A DNA stretch of 64,000 nt from Pseudomonas arcuscaelestis (GCF_016881005.1 NZ_JACOPV010000014.1:124001-188000), one strand, 5' to 3'. Numbered from the stretch's first letter, positions 41,763 through 50,473 are shown. The notes: a model not told the origin generated them from the sequence alone. Numbers and translations are program-made.

Positions 41763-42391
41763 CCTTCCCGCTCCGCCAGGCCAGCCTTTTGCCAGGCCTG
41801 GAAGGCCGGCCACTGGTAGATGGTTTCGATATAACTTGCCGCGTCTGCCGGCACCTCGGCCCGGTAGGTACGTAAACGCACGGCTATCGGGGCGAAGAAG
41901 GCATCGGCCAACGATGGCTGGCCAAACAGGAACGGACCGCTTTCTTTGCTGGCAAGACGACATTCAGACCAGAGGGCGACGATGCGATCGATGTCTACCT
42001 GAACGTCCAGCGGAACATTCTCCAGCGCTTCGTCCCGGGACAGATCGAAAGGCATGTTGCCACGCAGGGCGAAAAAGCCGCTGTGCATCTGCGCGCAGGC
42101 CGACCGAGCCTGTGCACGGGCAGCAACATCCGTCGGCCACAGATTGGCGTGCGGGTGACGCTCGGCCAAGTACTCGGCAATCGCCAGGGAGTCGGCGATG
42201 ATGCCGTGCTCGCATTTGAGCAACGGAACCTTGGCGGTAGGGGAATACTCCAGCAGCCGTGTACGGGTGTCGGGCTGGTTGAGTTTGATCAGGGTTTCTT
42301 CATACGTTGCGCCGGCCAGCTCAAGGGCCAGGGCGGCGCGCAGCGACCAGGAAGAGTACAGCTTGTCGCCGATGATCAGGTGGTAGTTCAT
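41759..42391 (-). CDS. Glutathione S-transferase family protein
   Basis: 210 aa from ATG 42391 (an ATG at 42403 would add four residues). The N-terminal thioredoxin-like domain is HLIIGDKLYSSWSLRAALALELAG; the Ser in YSSWSLRA is the likely catalytic residue. VPLLKCEHGIIADSLAIAEYLAE forms the GSH-binding site, followed by the all-helical C-terminal domain. It conjugates or reduces substrates with glutathione; substrate unknown. It is upstream of and coupled with the Nudix/ThiE-like gene, and a REP doublet separates it from argJ. Confidence 0.88.
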   Translation of the reverse strand: MNYHLIIGDKLYSSWSLRAALALELAGATYEETLIKLNQPDTRTRLLEYSPTAKVPLLKCEHGIIADSLAIAEYLAERHPHANLWPTDVAARAQARSACAQMHSGFFALRGNMPFDLSRDEALENVPLDVQVDIDRIVALWSECRLASKESGPFLFGQPSLADAFFAPIAVRLRTYRAEVPADAASYIETIYQWPAFQAWQKAGLAEREG

Positions 42392-42416
42392 GTTCGGCTC
42401 CATCGAGGGGGACTGC

Positions 42417-42461
42417 CGCCGGGCGAGCCCGCTCCCACGGTGGGAAAAGGCTTGCCCGGCG
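42417..42461. repeat. REP doublet (REPIN-like) between argJ and gst
   Basis: CGCCGGGCGAGCC (42417-42429) and GGCTTGCCCGGCG (42449-42461) are inverted copies (12 of 13 matches) of the GC-rich core typical of Pseudomonas REP sequences, with CGCTCCCACGG between. Such doublets are mobilised by RAYT transposases encoded elsewhere. It can also act as an mRNA 3' hairpin for argJ, whose stop is 7 bases away. Confidence 0.75.
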
Positions 42462-42467
42462 ATTAAG

Positions 42468-43685
42468 TCACGTACGGTATTCGGCGTTGATCTTCACATA
42501 CTCGTGGGACAGGTCGGTGGTCCAGATGGTTTCGCTGCACTGGCCACGGCCCAGCTCGATGCGAATGGTGATTTCCTCCTGGGCCATCACTGCAGAACCC
42601 TGCGCCTCAGTGTAGGTCGCGGCGCGGCCACCTTTACTGGCAATGCACACATCACCCAGGTACACATCGATCAGGCTGACGTCCAGCTCCGGCACCCCAG
42701 CACGACCCACGGCAGCAAGGATGCGGCCCCAGTTCGGATCGGAGGCGAACAACGCGGTCTTGATCAGTGGCGAGTGCGCAACGGCGTAACCCACATCCAG
42801 GCATTCCTGATGGTTGCCACCGCCGTTGACCTGGACAGTCACGAATTTGGTAGCACCTTCGCCGTCACGGACGATGGCTTGAGCCACTTCCATGCACACT
42901 TCGAACACCGCCTTTTTAAGCGCCTCGAACAACGAACCACGGGCTTCGGTGACTTCGGCCACATCTGCCTTGCCCGTGGCAATCAACATGCAGCAATCGT
43001 TGGTCGAGGTATCGCCATCGATGGTGATGCGGTTGAACGACTTGTTGGCACCATCGAGCATCAGGTCCTTGAGCACCTGAGGCGCGACCTTGGCATCGGT
43101 GGCGATATAACCGAGCATGGTCGCCATGTTCGGACGAATCATCCCGGCGCCTTTGCTGATGCCGGTTACGGTGATGGTTACGCCGTCGTGCTGGAACTGA
43201 CGGCTGGCACCTTTTGGCAAGGTGTCAGTGGTCATGATGCCTGTGGCCGCTTCAGCCCAGTTGTTTTCCGACAGATCGTCCAGCGCAGCCTGCAGGGCGC
43301 CTTCGATTTTCTCGACCGGCAGCGGCTCACCGATGACACCTGTAGAAAACGGCAACACCGCGCTGGCGTCGACACCGGTCAGCTCAGCCAGCTTGGCGCA
43401 CGTGCGCTCGGCAGCGGCCAGGCCCGGCGCGCCAGTACCGGCGTTGGCATTGCCAGTGTTGGTCAGCAAGTAACGCACGGTACCTTGCACGCGCTGCTTG
43501 GCCAGGATAACGGGCGCTGCACAAAAGGCGTTGAGGGTGAACACACCGGCCACGCTGGAACCTTCGGCGCAGCGCATGACCACGACGTCCTTGCGCCCCG
43601 GGCGCTTGATACCTGCAGAGGCGATACCCAGTTCAAAGCCTGGAACCGGGTGCAACGTTGGCAAAGGACCAAGACCAACAGCCAT
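42468..43685 (-). CDS. argJ: Bifunctional glutamate N-acetyltransferase/ornithine acetyltransferase ArgJ
   Basis: 405 aa precursor of the arginine pathway. It recycles the acetyl group from N-acetylornithine to glutamate. The protein self-cleaves at the conserved KGAGMIRPNMATMLGYIATD region, the Thr in ATML becoming the N-terminal nucleophile of the beta subunit. The N-terminus MAVGLGPLPTLHPVPGF matches pseudomonad ArgJ. Downstream of secA on the same strand, with a hairpin in the gap. Confidence 0.95.
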   Translation of the reverse strand: MAVGLGPLPTLHPVPGFELGIASAGIKRPGRKDVVVMRCAEGSSVAGVFTLNAFCAAPVILAKQRVQGTVRYLLTNTGNANAGTGAPGLAAAERTCAKLAELTGVDASAVLPFSTGVIGEPLPVEKIEGALQAALDDLSENNWAEAATGIMTTDTLPKGASRQFQHDGVTITVTGISKGAGMIRPNMATMLGYIATDAKVAPQVLKDLMLDGANKSFNRITIDGDTSTNDCCMLIATGKADVAEVTEARGSLFEALKKAVFEVCMEVAQAIVRDGEGATKFVTVQVNGGGNHQECLDVGYAVAHSPLIKTALFASDPNWGRILAAVGRAGVPELDVSLIDVYLGDVCIASKGGRAATYTEAQGSAVMAQEEITIRIELGRGQCSETIWTTDLSHEYVKINAEYRT

Positions 43686-43744
43686 GTAAGCGCTCCTAGA
43701 AAAAGTACACCGGGCCAGAAATGCCGGTGCTTGAGATGGAACAA

Positions 43745-43774
43745 CGCCGCGACGGCAAGGTACCAGTCGCGGCG
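43745..43774 (-). terminator. Probable terminator after secA
   Basis: CGCCGCGAC / GTCGCGGCG, a perfect 9-bp stem with a 12-base loop, lies 39 bases after the secA stop and is followed on the minus strand by TTGTTCC. A second hairpin, CACCGG/CCGGTG, is at 43707-43728. The pair probably separates secA from argJ. Confidence 0.5.
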
Positions 43775-43812
43775 TAGTGTTCGTGAATCAGCAGACTGCC
43801 GGGTAGAAGACT

Positions 43813-46548
43813 TTAGTTGATCTGGCCGTGGCAGTGCTTGAACTTCTTGCCCGAACCACACCAGCACAGTTCGTTGCGGCCCAGCTTCTGATCGTTGCGT
43901 ACCGGGGCAGCGGCGACGGCAACTTCAGCGCCCTCTTCCTGCTCCTCGACTTGCTCCAGACCAGGGGCTGCGGCGTGCTGGAACTGCATGCGAGCGGCCA
44001 GTTCTTCTGCTTCGCGACGCAGGCGAGCTTCTTCTTCGGCAGGATCTTCGCGGCGAACCTGAACGTGCGAGAGGACGCGAATAGTGTCGCGCTTGATCGA
44101 TTCGAGCAATTCCTGGAACAGGTTGAAGGACTCGCGCTTGTACTCCTGCTTCGGGTTCTTCTGCGCATAGCCACGCAAGTGAATGCCGTGACGCAGGTGA
44201 TCCATGGTCGACAGGTGGTCTTTCCACAGGTCGTCCAGAACACGCAACAGAATCTGCTTCTCGAAGGTACGCAGGGCTTCGGCGCTTGCCTGCTCTTCCT
44301 TCTCGTTGTACGCCGCCATCAGCTCGTTCATGAGCTTCTCGCGCAGGGTCTCTTCGTACAGGTGATCGTCTTCGTCGAGCCATTGCTGGATCGGTAGCTT
44401 CACCCCGAAATCGCTGGCCAACGCCGCTTCAAGGCCTGCCACGTCCCACTGCTCTGGCAGCGATTGCGGCGGGATGTGCTGGGCAACGGTAGCGTCGAGC
44501 ACTTCCTGACGGAACTCGGCGATGGTGTCACCAATATTGTCAGCTGCCAGCAGGCTGTTACGCATGTGGTAGATAACTTTACGTTGCTCGTTGGCCACGT
44601 CGTCGAATTCAAGCAGTTGCTTACGAATGTCGAAGTTGCGGCCCTCGACCTTGCGCTGGGCTTTTTCGATGGCATTGGTAACCATGCGATGCTCGATGGC
44701 CTCGCCCGATTGCATACCCAGGGCCTTCATGAAGTTCTTCACCCGATCGGAGGCGAAGATGCGCATCAGGCTGTCTTCCAGCGACAGGTAGAAACGGCTG
44801 GATCCAGGGTCACCCTGACGGCCGGAACGACCGCGCAGCTGGTTGTCGATACGACGGGATTCGTGACGCTCGGAAGCGATCACATGCAAGCCGCCAGACT
44901 CGATCACCTGCTGGTGACGCTTCTGCCAGTCGGCCTTGACCTGCGCAATCTGCTCCGGAGTAGGGTTCTCCATTGCCGCGACTTCCACCTCCCAGTTGCC
45001 ACCCAAGAGGATGTCGGTACCACGACCCGCCATGTTGGTGGCGATAGTCAGTGCACCCGGGCGACCGGCCTGGGCGATGATCTCGGCTTCCTTTTCGTGG
45101 TACTTGGCGTTCAGTACCTTGTGATCGATGCCTTCCTTCTGGAGCAGGTTGGACATGTGCTCGGAAGTCTCGATGGTGGCAGTACCTACCAGCACCGGAC
45201 GCCCCTGGGCCATGCTTTCCTTGATGTCGGCAATGATTGCGGCGTATTTCTCTTCCGCAGTCAGGTACACCAGGTCGTTGTAGTCCTTACGCGCCAACGG
45301 CTTGTTCGGCGGAATGACCATAACGTTGAGGTTGTAGATCTGGGCGAACTCGAAGGCCTCGGTATCAGCAGTACCGGTCATGCCGGACAACTTGTTGTAG
45401 AGACGGAAGTAGTTCTGGAAGGTGGTCGAAGCCAGGGTCTGACTTTCGGCCTGAATGTTCAGGTTTTCCTTCGCTTCGATAGCCTGGTGCAGGCCTTCGG
45501 ACAAGCGACGACCCGGCATGGTACGACCGGTATGCTCGTCGATCAGCAGGACCTGGCCGTCCTGGACGATGTACTCGACGTTACGATGGAACAACTTGTG
45601 CGCGCGCAGACCGGCATAGACATGCGTCAACAGGCCTAGGTTGTGCGCCGAGTAGAGGCTCTCGCCTTCGGCCAGCAGACCGACCTGGGCGAGCATCTCT
45701 TCGATGAACTGGTGGCCAGCTTCGTTGAGTTCAACCTGACGGCTCTTCTCATCGATCTTGTAATGGCCTTCCTGGGTGACTTCACCCTCGACTTCCTCGA
45801 TGTGCTGCTTGAGGCGTGGGATCAGCTTGTTGATTTCGACGTACATCTTGGAGCTGTCTTCGGCCTGGCCGGAGATGATCAGCGGGGTTCGCGCTTCGTC
45901 GATCAGGATGGAGTCGACTTCGTCGATCACAGCGAAATTCAGCTCGCGCTGGAATTTCTCTTCCATGCTGAACGCCATGTTGTCGCGCAGGTAGTCGAAA
46001 CCGAATTCGTTGTTGGTGCCGTAGGTGATATCGGCAGCATAGGCAGCGCGCTTTTCTTCCGGCGGCTGGAACGGGGTAACGACGCCGACAGTCAGACCGA
46101 GGAACTCATACAGCGGACGCATCCAGTTGGCGTCACGACGAGCCAGGTAGTCGTTGACCGTAACCACGTGCACGCCCTTGCCGGACAGTGCATTGAGGTA
46201 TACGCCAAGGGTTGCGACCAAGGTCTTGCCTTCACCAGTACGCATTTCTGCGATAGTGCCTTCGTGCAAGGCCATGCCGCCGATCAGCTGGACATCGAAG
46301 TGGCGCATGCCCATGACCCGCTTGCCGGCCTCACGCGCGACAGCGAAGGCCTCTGGGAGCAATTGGTCCAGGGTCTCGCCTTTGGCCAGGCGCTCTTTGA
46401 ACTCTGCGGTTTTTCCGCGCAGTTGTTCGTCGGAGAGGGCCACCATCTTCTCTTCGAAGGCATTGACGGACTGCACCGCCTTGAGCAGGCGCTTGACCTC
46501 ACGCTCGTTCTTGCTTCCAAAAAGTTTTTTTAACAAAGGCGCAAACAT
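43813..46548 (-). CDS. secA: Preprotein translocase ATPase SecA
   Basis: 911 aa motor of the Sec export pathway, driving precursors through SecYEG. The N-terminus is MFAPLLKKLFGSKNEREVKRL. The Walker A motif is MRTGEGKTLVATLG (about 100-113) and the Walker B is VIDEVDSILIDEARTPLI. The C-terminal zinc motif is CWCGSGKKFKHCH (SEC-C), used for SecB binding. ATG at 46548 is the family start; the frame continues upstream to 46674 without a site. It is divergent from dciA, with 284 bases between them; I see no SecM-like gene there. Confidence 0.97.
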   Translation of the reverse strand: MFAPLLKKLFGSKNEREVKRLLKAVQSVNAFEEKMVALSDEQLRGKTAEFKERLAKGETLDQLLPEAFAVAREAGKRVMGMRHFDVQLIGGMALHEGTIAEMRTGEGKTLVATLGVYLNALSGKGVHVVTVNDYLARRDANWMRPLYEFLGLTVGVVTPFQPPEEKRAAYAADITYGTNNEFGFDYLRDNMAFSMEEKFQRELNFAVIDEVDSILIDEARTPLIISGQAEDSSKMYVEINKLIPRLKQHIEEVEGEVTQEGHYKIDEKSRQVELNEAGHQFIEEMLAQVGLLAEGESLYSAHNLGLLTHVYAGLRAHKLFHRNVEYIVQDGQVLLIDEHTGRTMPGRRLSEGLHQAIEAKENLNIQAESQTLASTTFQNYFRLYNKLSGMTGTADTEAFEFAQIYNLNVMVIPPNKPLARKDYNDLVYLTAEEKYAAIIADIKESMAQGRPVLVGTATIETSEHMSNLLQKEGIDHKVLNAKYHEKEAEIIAQAGRPGALTIATNMAGRGTDILLGGNWEVEVAAMENPTPEQIAQVKADWQKRHQQVIESGGLHVIASERHESRRIDNQLRGRSGRQGDPGSSRFYLSLEDSLMRIFASDRVKNFMKALGMQSGEAIEHRMVTNAIEKAQRKVEGRNFDIRKQLLEFDDVANEQRKVIYHMRNSLLAADNIGDTIAEFRQEVLDATVAQHIPPQSLPEQWDVAGLEAALASDFGVKLPIQQWLDEDDHLYEETLREKLMNELMAAYNEKEEQASAEALRTFEKQILLRVLDDLWKDHLSTMDHLRHGIHLRGYAQKNPKQEYKRESFNLFQELLESIKRDTIRVLSHVQVRREDPAEEEARLRREAEELAARMQFQHAAAPGLEQVEEQEEGAEVAVAAAPVRNDQKLGRNELCWCGSGKKFKHCHGQIN

Positions 46549-46832
46549 ATCGACAGGATCTTCCACACATAGGGATGGAGGGCGGCCCCGTGAGTCGCCC
46601 GTGCAGCCCTTATGGCCGCATGCGAACGAGCATTCTACCCGGAAACGACGGTGAGGAAAGTGGCGGATTTCCACAATGCTGGCACAGCGCTTTGACGGGG
46701 CTTTTTTACAATAAGGCCTTTTTTCACAACTTCAACCCATCAGCCACATGAAGTTTTGTCGCAGGCACCCGGTCGAGGCGCAAGACGGGGGATCTGATAA
46801 GATGCCGGTACTGTAACTTCAGGTGTCCCTTC
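46549..46832. other. Divergent promoter region secA/dciA
   Basis: The 284-bp gap must contain promoters for secA (minus) and dciA (plus). Two A/T-rich runs around 46704-46724 interrupt an otherwise GC-rich stretch. I see no regulatory palindrome or gene here that I can support. Confidence 0.4.
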
Positions 46833-47291
46833 ATGGCTTTTCGTCCCCTGCCGGCCCGCGCGCCCGCCGTTTTGCTCCGCGAAGCCCGGCCACTCAAAGC
46901 CTTGTTCAACCAAGCCCAGCGCCTGGCGCAATTGCAGCAACTGCTCGACAGCCAACTGCAACCGGCAGCGCGCGAGCATTGCCATATCGCTTCATGGCGC
47001 GAGGGTACGCTGCTGCTGATCGTTACCGATGGCCATTGGGCCACGCGCTTGCGCTACCAGCAAAAGCGCTTGCAACGCCAGTTACAGACGCTCGATGTAT
47101 TCGTCAGCCTGACGCGGATATTGTTCAAGGTTCAGCCACCGACGACCCAGAGCCGAGCGGCCACACACACTGCCGACCTTTCCACGCGCGCTGCAGAAAG
47201 CATTCAAGCCACCGCTGACGGCATCAGTGATCCAAAGCTGCGTGCAGCCCTTGAGCGCCTGGCCAGCCATGCGCGGGACAAGGACGCCTGA
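46833..47291 (+). CDS. dciA: DciA-family (DUF721) helicase-loading protein
   Basis: 152 aa. The DUF721 core is visible (LFNQAQRLAQLQQLLDSQLQPAAREHCHIASWREGTLLLIVTDGHWATRLRY), followed by a variable tail. DciA proteins load the replicative helicase DnaB at oriC in bacteria lacking DnaC, which includes Pseudomonas. The position between secA and lpxC is conserved. It is transcribed toward repeat L2 and forms the right end of the block bracketed by L1 and L2; no terminator hairpin of its own was found. Confidence 0.87.
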   Translation: MAFRPLPARAPAVLLREARPLKALFNQAQRLAQLQQLLDSQLQPAAREHCHIASWREGTLLLIVTDGHWATRLRYQQKRLQRQLQTLDVFVSLTRILFKVQPPTTQSRAATHTADLSTRAAESIQATADGISDPKLRAALERLASHARDKDA

Positions 47292-47329
47292 GGCAAGGCG
47301 TAGGAGCAGGATTACCCGCAGTAATAAAA

Positions 47330-47940
47330 AGGTTCTTCACGGAATCCCGGGAGTATGATCTTGGGGCTGGGCTGGGCTGGGCTGGGATTTGAGTCTGTGA
47401 GCTTATCCATTCAATGCGGCGCCGCTGTTGGCCCCTTCCGCCCTTACGGCGGGTCCCTTTTGTCTTGGCAAAAGGAACCAAAACCGTGTGTCCCTGCATT
47501 CGGCCCTGCGCTGCGCTCCGGGTCCCTTCGCTCCGGCATTGCTCCCGTCGGGACCGCACCGAAGGGCCGTCCTGGCCCTACGGTGCTCGCAGGCCATCCA
47601 TGGCCTGCGCCCGACTACGCAATACCTACACTCAGCCTACTGAAGGGACGATCCAGGGTGTCTGGGCTGACGATGTACGAAGAGCCAGATCAAAAGCAAA
47701 AGCTGCACACCAGCGCCGCACTGTTGCCGGTGCCGTTGCTGTGCTTCTCCCTACACAGATCGTGCAGGCGCCACAAATTGTCCCTTCAGTAGGCCGAATG
47801 GAACCCTTGCGTAGTGGGGCGACGGCCATGGATGGCCGGCGAGCGCCGCAGGGCCAGGACGGCCCTTCGGCGCGGTCCCCGCGGGAGCAAGGGTGGAATG
47901 AGGGAACCCGGAGCGCAGCGTAGGGCCGAATGCAGGGACA
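47330..47940 (+). repeat. Dispersed repeat locus L2 (inverted partner of L1)
   Basis: Matches 26827-27443 in reverse orientation. Positions 47384-47718 differ from L1 at only three substitutions. Later parts carry more changes and lack one GGCAAC-type hexamer. The two internal units face each other as in L1. The right unit continues beyond the L1 homology to about 48090 and includes TTTTGTCGGGGCAAAAGTGG-type and CATTGAATGGATAAGC sequences that mirror the start of the left unit. L2 is therefore a complete two-unit element, while L1 has lost one end. No transposase or terminal target duplication is evident. Confidence 0.85.
47363..47386 (+). other. G-quadruplex motif at the inner edge of L2
   Basis: One GGGG and four GGG tracts are separated by CT loops of two bases, i.e. 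tandem GGGCT pentamers. It lies 72 bases after the dciA stop on the sense strand, the same place and strand relative to the neighbouring gene as the motif in L1 after groEL. Confidence 0.72.
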
Positions 47941-48152
47941 AGGGGTTTTGCCCACTTTTGCCCCGACAAAAGTGGGTCGCCGTAAAGGCGAAACCAGCCA
48001 GTGGTGCCACTGCATCAAATGGATATGCCCATCGACACTCGAGCCCCATTTGGTAATCACCCGCGGTGCGCATTGAATGGATAAGCACGCAGCCTCGAAC
48101 CCCTACCAACCTAACCAGCAGGTGGAGTTCCCGGAATGCCATGAAGATAAAT
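47941..48152 (+). repeat. Outer end of L2 and flank
   Basis: Up to about 48090 this is the outer part of the second repeat unit: CATTGAATGGATAAGC at about 48072-48087 is the same as at the other end of L1 and L2, and ATCAAATGGATATGC around 48013 is a diverged copy. The remaining bases to the lpxC terminator show nothing I can identify. Confidence 0.6.
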
Positions 48153-48178
48153 AAAAAAGGCCACCCGAAGGTGGCCTG
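48153..48178 (-). terminator. Intrinsic terminator after lpxC
   Basis: On the minus strand, GGCCACC / GGTGGCC with a 4-base loop is followed by six T. It lies 25 bases past the lpxC stop and ends the dcw-ftsZ-lpxC transcript. Confidence 0.9.
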
Positions 48179-48202
48179 ATTCACTAGAGAGAGTGTTCGA
48201 AC

Positions 48203-49114
48203 TTACACTGCCGCAACTGGACGCATGTAAGAGATCGGTGCCGTACTGGCATCTTCGAAAGTCACCACTTCCCAGGCATCTGTTTCCTCGATCAGCTTAC
48301 GCAGCAGCTGGTTGTTCAGCGCGTGTCCGGACTTGTAGCCCTTGAACTCGCCGATCAGGCTGTTGCCCAGCAGGTAGAGGTCGCCGATGGCGTCGAGGAT
48401 CTTGTGCTTGACGAATTCGTCTTCATAACGAAGGCCGTCTTCATTGAGCACGCCGTCCTTGTCCACCACGATGGCGTTTTCCACACTGCCGCCGAGCGCG
48501 AGGTTGTGCTTGCGCAGGTACTCGATATCGCTCATGAACCCGAAGGTCCGGGCGCGACTGACTTCCTTCACGAATGAGGTGCTGGAAAAGTCCACGCTGG
48601 CGCTTTGAGTCCGGTTACGGAACACCGGGTGATCGAAATCGATCTCGAAACTCACTTTGAATCCGTCGAATGGCAGGAAAGTAGCGCGCTTGTCGCCGTC
48701 TTCCACTGTTACTTCGCGCAGGATACGAATGAATTTCTTGGCTGCGTCCTGTTCTTCCAGGCCGGCAGATTGAATCAGGAATACAAAGGGTCCAGCGCTA
48801 CCGTCCATAATCGGCACTTCGGACGCGGAGAGCTCGACGTAGGCGTTATCGATGCCCAGGCCAGCCATGGCCGAGAGCAAGTGCTCAACCGTGTCTACCT
48901 TGGTATCACCGTTTACCAATGTCGTAGACATGGTGGTCTCGCCGACATTCGCCGCGCGGGCAGGAATTTCCACCACGGGGTCGAGATCGGCACGGCGAAA
49001 TACGATGCCGGTATCCACAGGAGCAGGTTTGAGGGTCAGGTAAACCTTTTCCCCAGAGTGCAGGCCGACACCTGTGGCACGGATAATATTCTTCAGGGTG
49101 CGTTGTTTAATCAT
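48203..49114 (-). CDS. lpxC: UDP-3-O-acyl-N-acetylglucosamine deacetylase LpxC
   Basis: 303 aa Zn-dependent enzyme of the first committed step of lipid A synthesis. The catalytic Glu77 and zinc ligand His78 lie in VEHLLSAMAG. The other ligands are in KHKILDAIGD (HxxxD), and the general His is in SGHALNNQ. The N-terminus MIKQRTLKNIIRATGVGLHSGEKV is standard. It is the last gene of the dcw cluster region, 112 bases after ftsZ, as in other gamma-proteobacteria. Protein level is usually set by FtsH degradation. Confidence 0.97.
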   Translation of the reverse strand: MIKQRTLKNIIRATGVGLHSGEKVYLTLKPAPVDTGIVFRRADLDPVVEIPARAANVGETTMSTTLVNGDTKVDTVEHLLSAMAGLGIDNAYVELSASEVPIMDGSAGPFVFLIQSAGLEEQDAAKKFIRILREVTVEDGDKRATFLPFDGFKVSFEIDFDHPVFRNRTQSASVDFSSTSFVKEVSRARTFGFMSDIEYLRKHNLALGGSVENAIVVDKDGVLNEDGLRYEDEFVKHKILDAIGDLYLLGNSLIGEFKGYKSGHALNNQLLRKLIEETDAWEVVTFEDASTAPISYMRPVAAV

Positions 49115-49226
49115 GGCATTGGCCGCTTCAGCGCAAATTGCGAACTGGTATCAACAAAGGCTGAGGATAATACCAGACCCGGCCTTTGCTGAATACCAAT
49201 CACCCTTATACCCCTGATAAATTTCA

Positions 49227-50417
49227 TTAATCAGCCTGACGACGCAGGAAAGCTGGAATATCCAGGTAATCCAGATCGTCTTGCGGATTGAGCTTGGCAG
49301 CAGCGGCAGCCCCGGCATGCGCCTGGTTGCGCATTACAGTCGGGCGCTCCAGGTCACGGTAGTTGACCGACGATTGTTCCTGACGAACCGGCGCCGGAGC
49401 AGCAGTCTGCATGGCAGCGGTTTGCAGGGTATTGTCGATGACCTTGACCGGCTTCTCGATTTTTGCACCCAGGCCAGTAGCAACTACGGTTACGTGCAGC
49501 TCATCGCGCATGTCCGGATCGATAACAGTACCGACCTTGACCATAGCGTGATCGGACGCAAAGGCTTCGATGATGCTACCAACGTCCGAGTATTCACCCA
49601 ACGACAGGTCAGGACCTGCAGTGATGTTTACCAGGATGCCACGAGCGCCCTGCAGGTTGACGTCTTCGAGCAGCGGGTTGCGGATAGCCGCTTCCGTCGC
49701 TTCACGTGCACGGTTAGGACCGCTGGCGCAGCCAGTGCCCATCATCGCCATGCCCATTTCGCTCATTACGGTACGGACGTCGGCGAAGTCGACGTTGATC
49801 ATGCCCGGGCGCTTGATGATGTCGGAGATACCGCGAACGGCACCCGCCAGTACGTCGTCAGCCTTGGCAAAAGCGGACAGCAAGCTTGCGTCCTTGCCCA
49901 GGATGGTCAGCAGCTTCTCGTTGGGAATGGTGATCAGCGAGTCAACGCTGTCTGCCAGTGCACGAATGCCCTCATCGGCAATCTGCATGCGCTTGCGGCC
50001 TTCGAACGGGAACGGACGGGTCACCACCGCAACGGTGAGAATACCCAGTTCCTTGGCCACTTCGGCAATGATCGGTGCAGCACCGGTACCGGTACCGCCA
50101 CCCATGCCAGTGGTGATGAACACCATGTTGGTGCCCTGCAGTACTTCGGCTATGCGCTCACGGTCTTCCAGCGCGGCCTGACGACCGACTTCCGGATTAG
50201 CACCAGCACCAAGTCCCTTGGTGACACCAGTACCCAGTTGCAAAATGGTGCGCGCGCCGATGTTTTTCAGCGCTTGAGCATCAGTGTTGGCGCAGATGAA
50301 CTCAACGCCTTCGATGCTGCTCTTGACCATGTGATTGACGGCGTTGCCACCGCCGCCACCGACACCGATCACTTTGATGACCGGGCTTTGCGGGACGTTG
50401 TCTACGAGCTCGAACAT
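49227..50417 (-). CDS. ftsZ: Cell division GTPase FtsZ
   Basis: 396 aa tubulin-like protein that forms the Z ring. The glycine-rich N-terminus IKVIGVGGGGGNAVNHM, the T4 GTP-binding loop GGGTGTGAAPI, and the T7 loop NVDFADVRTVMSE are all intact. A variable linker is followed by the C-terminal peptide DYLDIPAFLRRQAD that binds FtsA and ZipA. AGGAG precedes the ATG. 56 bases after ftsA. Confidence 0.98.
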   Translation of the reverse strand: MFELVDNVPQSPVIKVIGVGGGGGNAVNHMVKSSIEGVEFICANTDAQALKNIGARTILQLGTGVTKGLGAGANPEVGRQAALEDRERIAEVLQGTNMVFITTGMGGGTGTGAAPIIAEVAKELGILTVAVVTRPFPFEGRKRMQIADEGIRALADSVDSLITIPNEKLLTILGKDASLLSAFAKADDVLAGAVRGISDIIKRPGMINVDFADVRTVMSEMGMAMMGTGCASGPNRAREATEAAIRNPLLEDVNLQGARGILVNITAGPDLSLGEYSDVGSIIEAFASDHAMVKVGTVIDPDMRDELHVTVVATGLGAKIEKPVKVIDNTLQTAAMQTAAPAPVRQEQSSVNYRDLERPTVMRNQAHAGAAAAAKLNPQDDLDYLDIPAFLRRQAD

Positions 50418-50473
50418 TTTCCCTCTCCTTACAGTTCTCTAGTTTTTGCGCCTACTACTACTGCTTTGAAACT

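Noticed and set aside
46549..46832. SecM-like leader peptide upstream of secA
   Set aside because: No short frame with an arrest-like sequence was found on the minus strand, and pseudomonads are not known to use SecM in the E. coli form.
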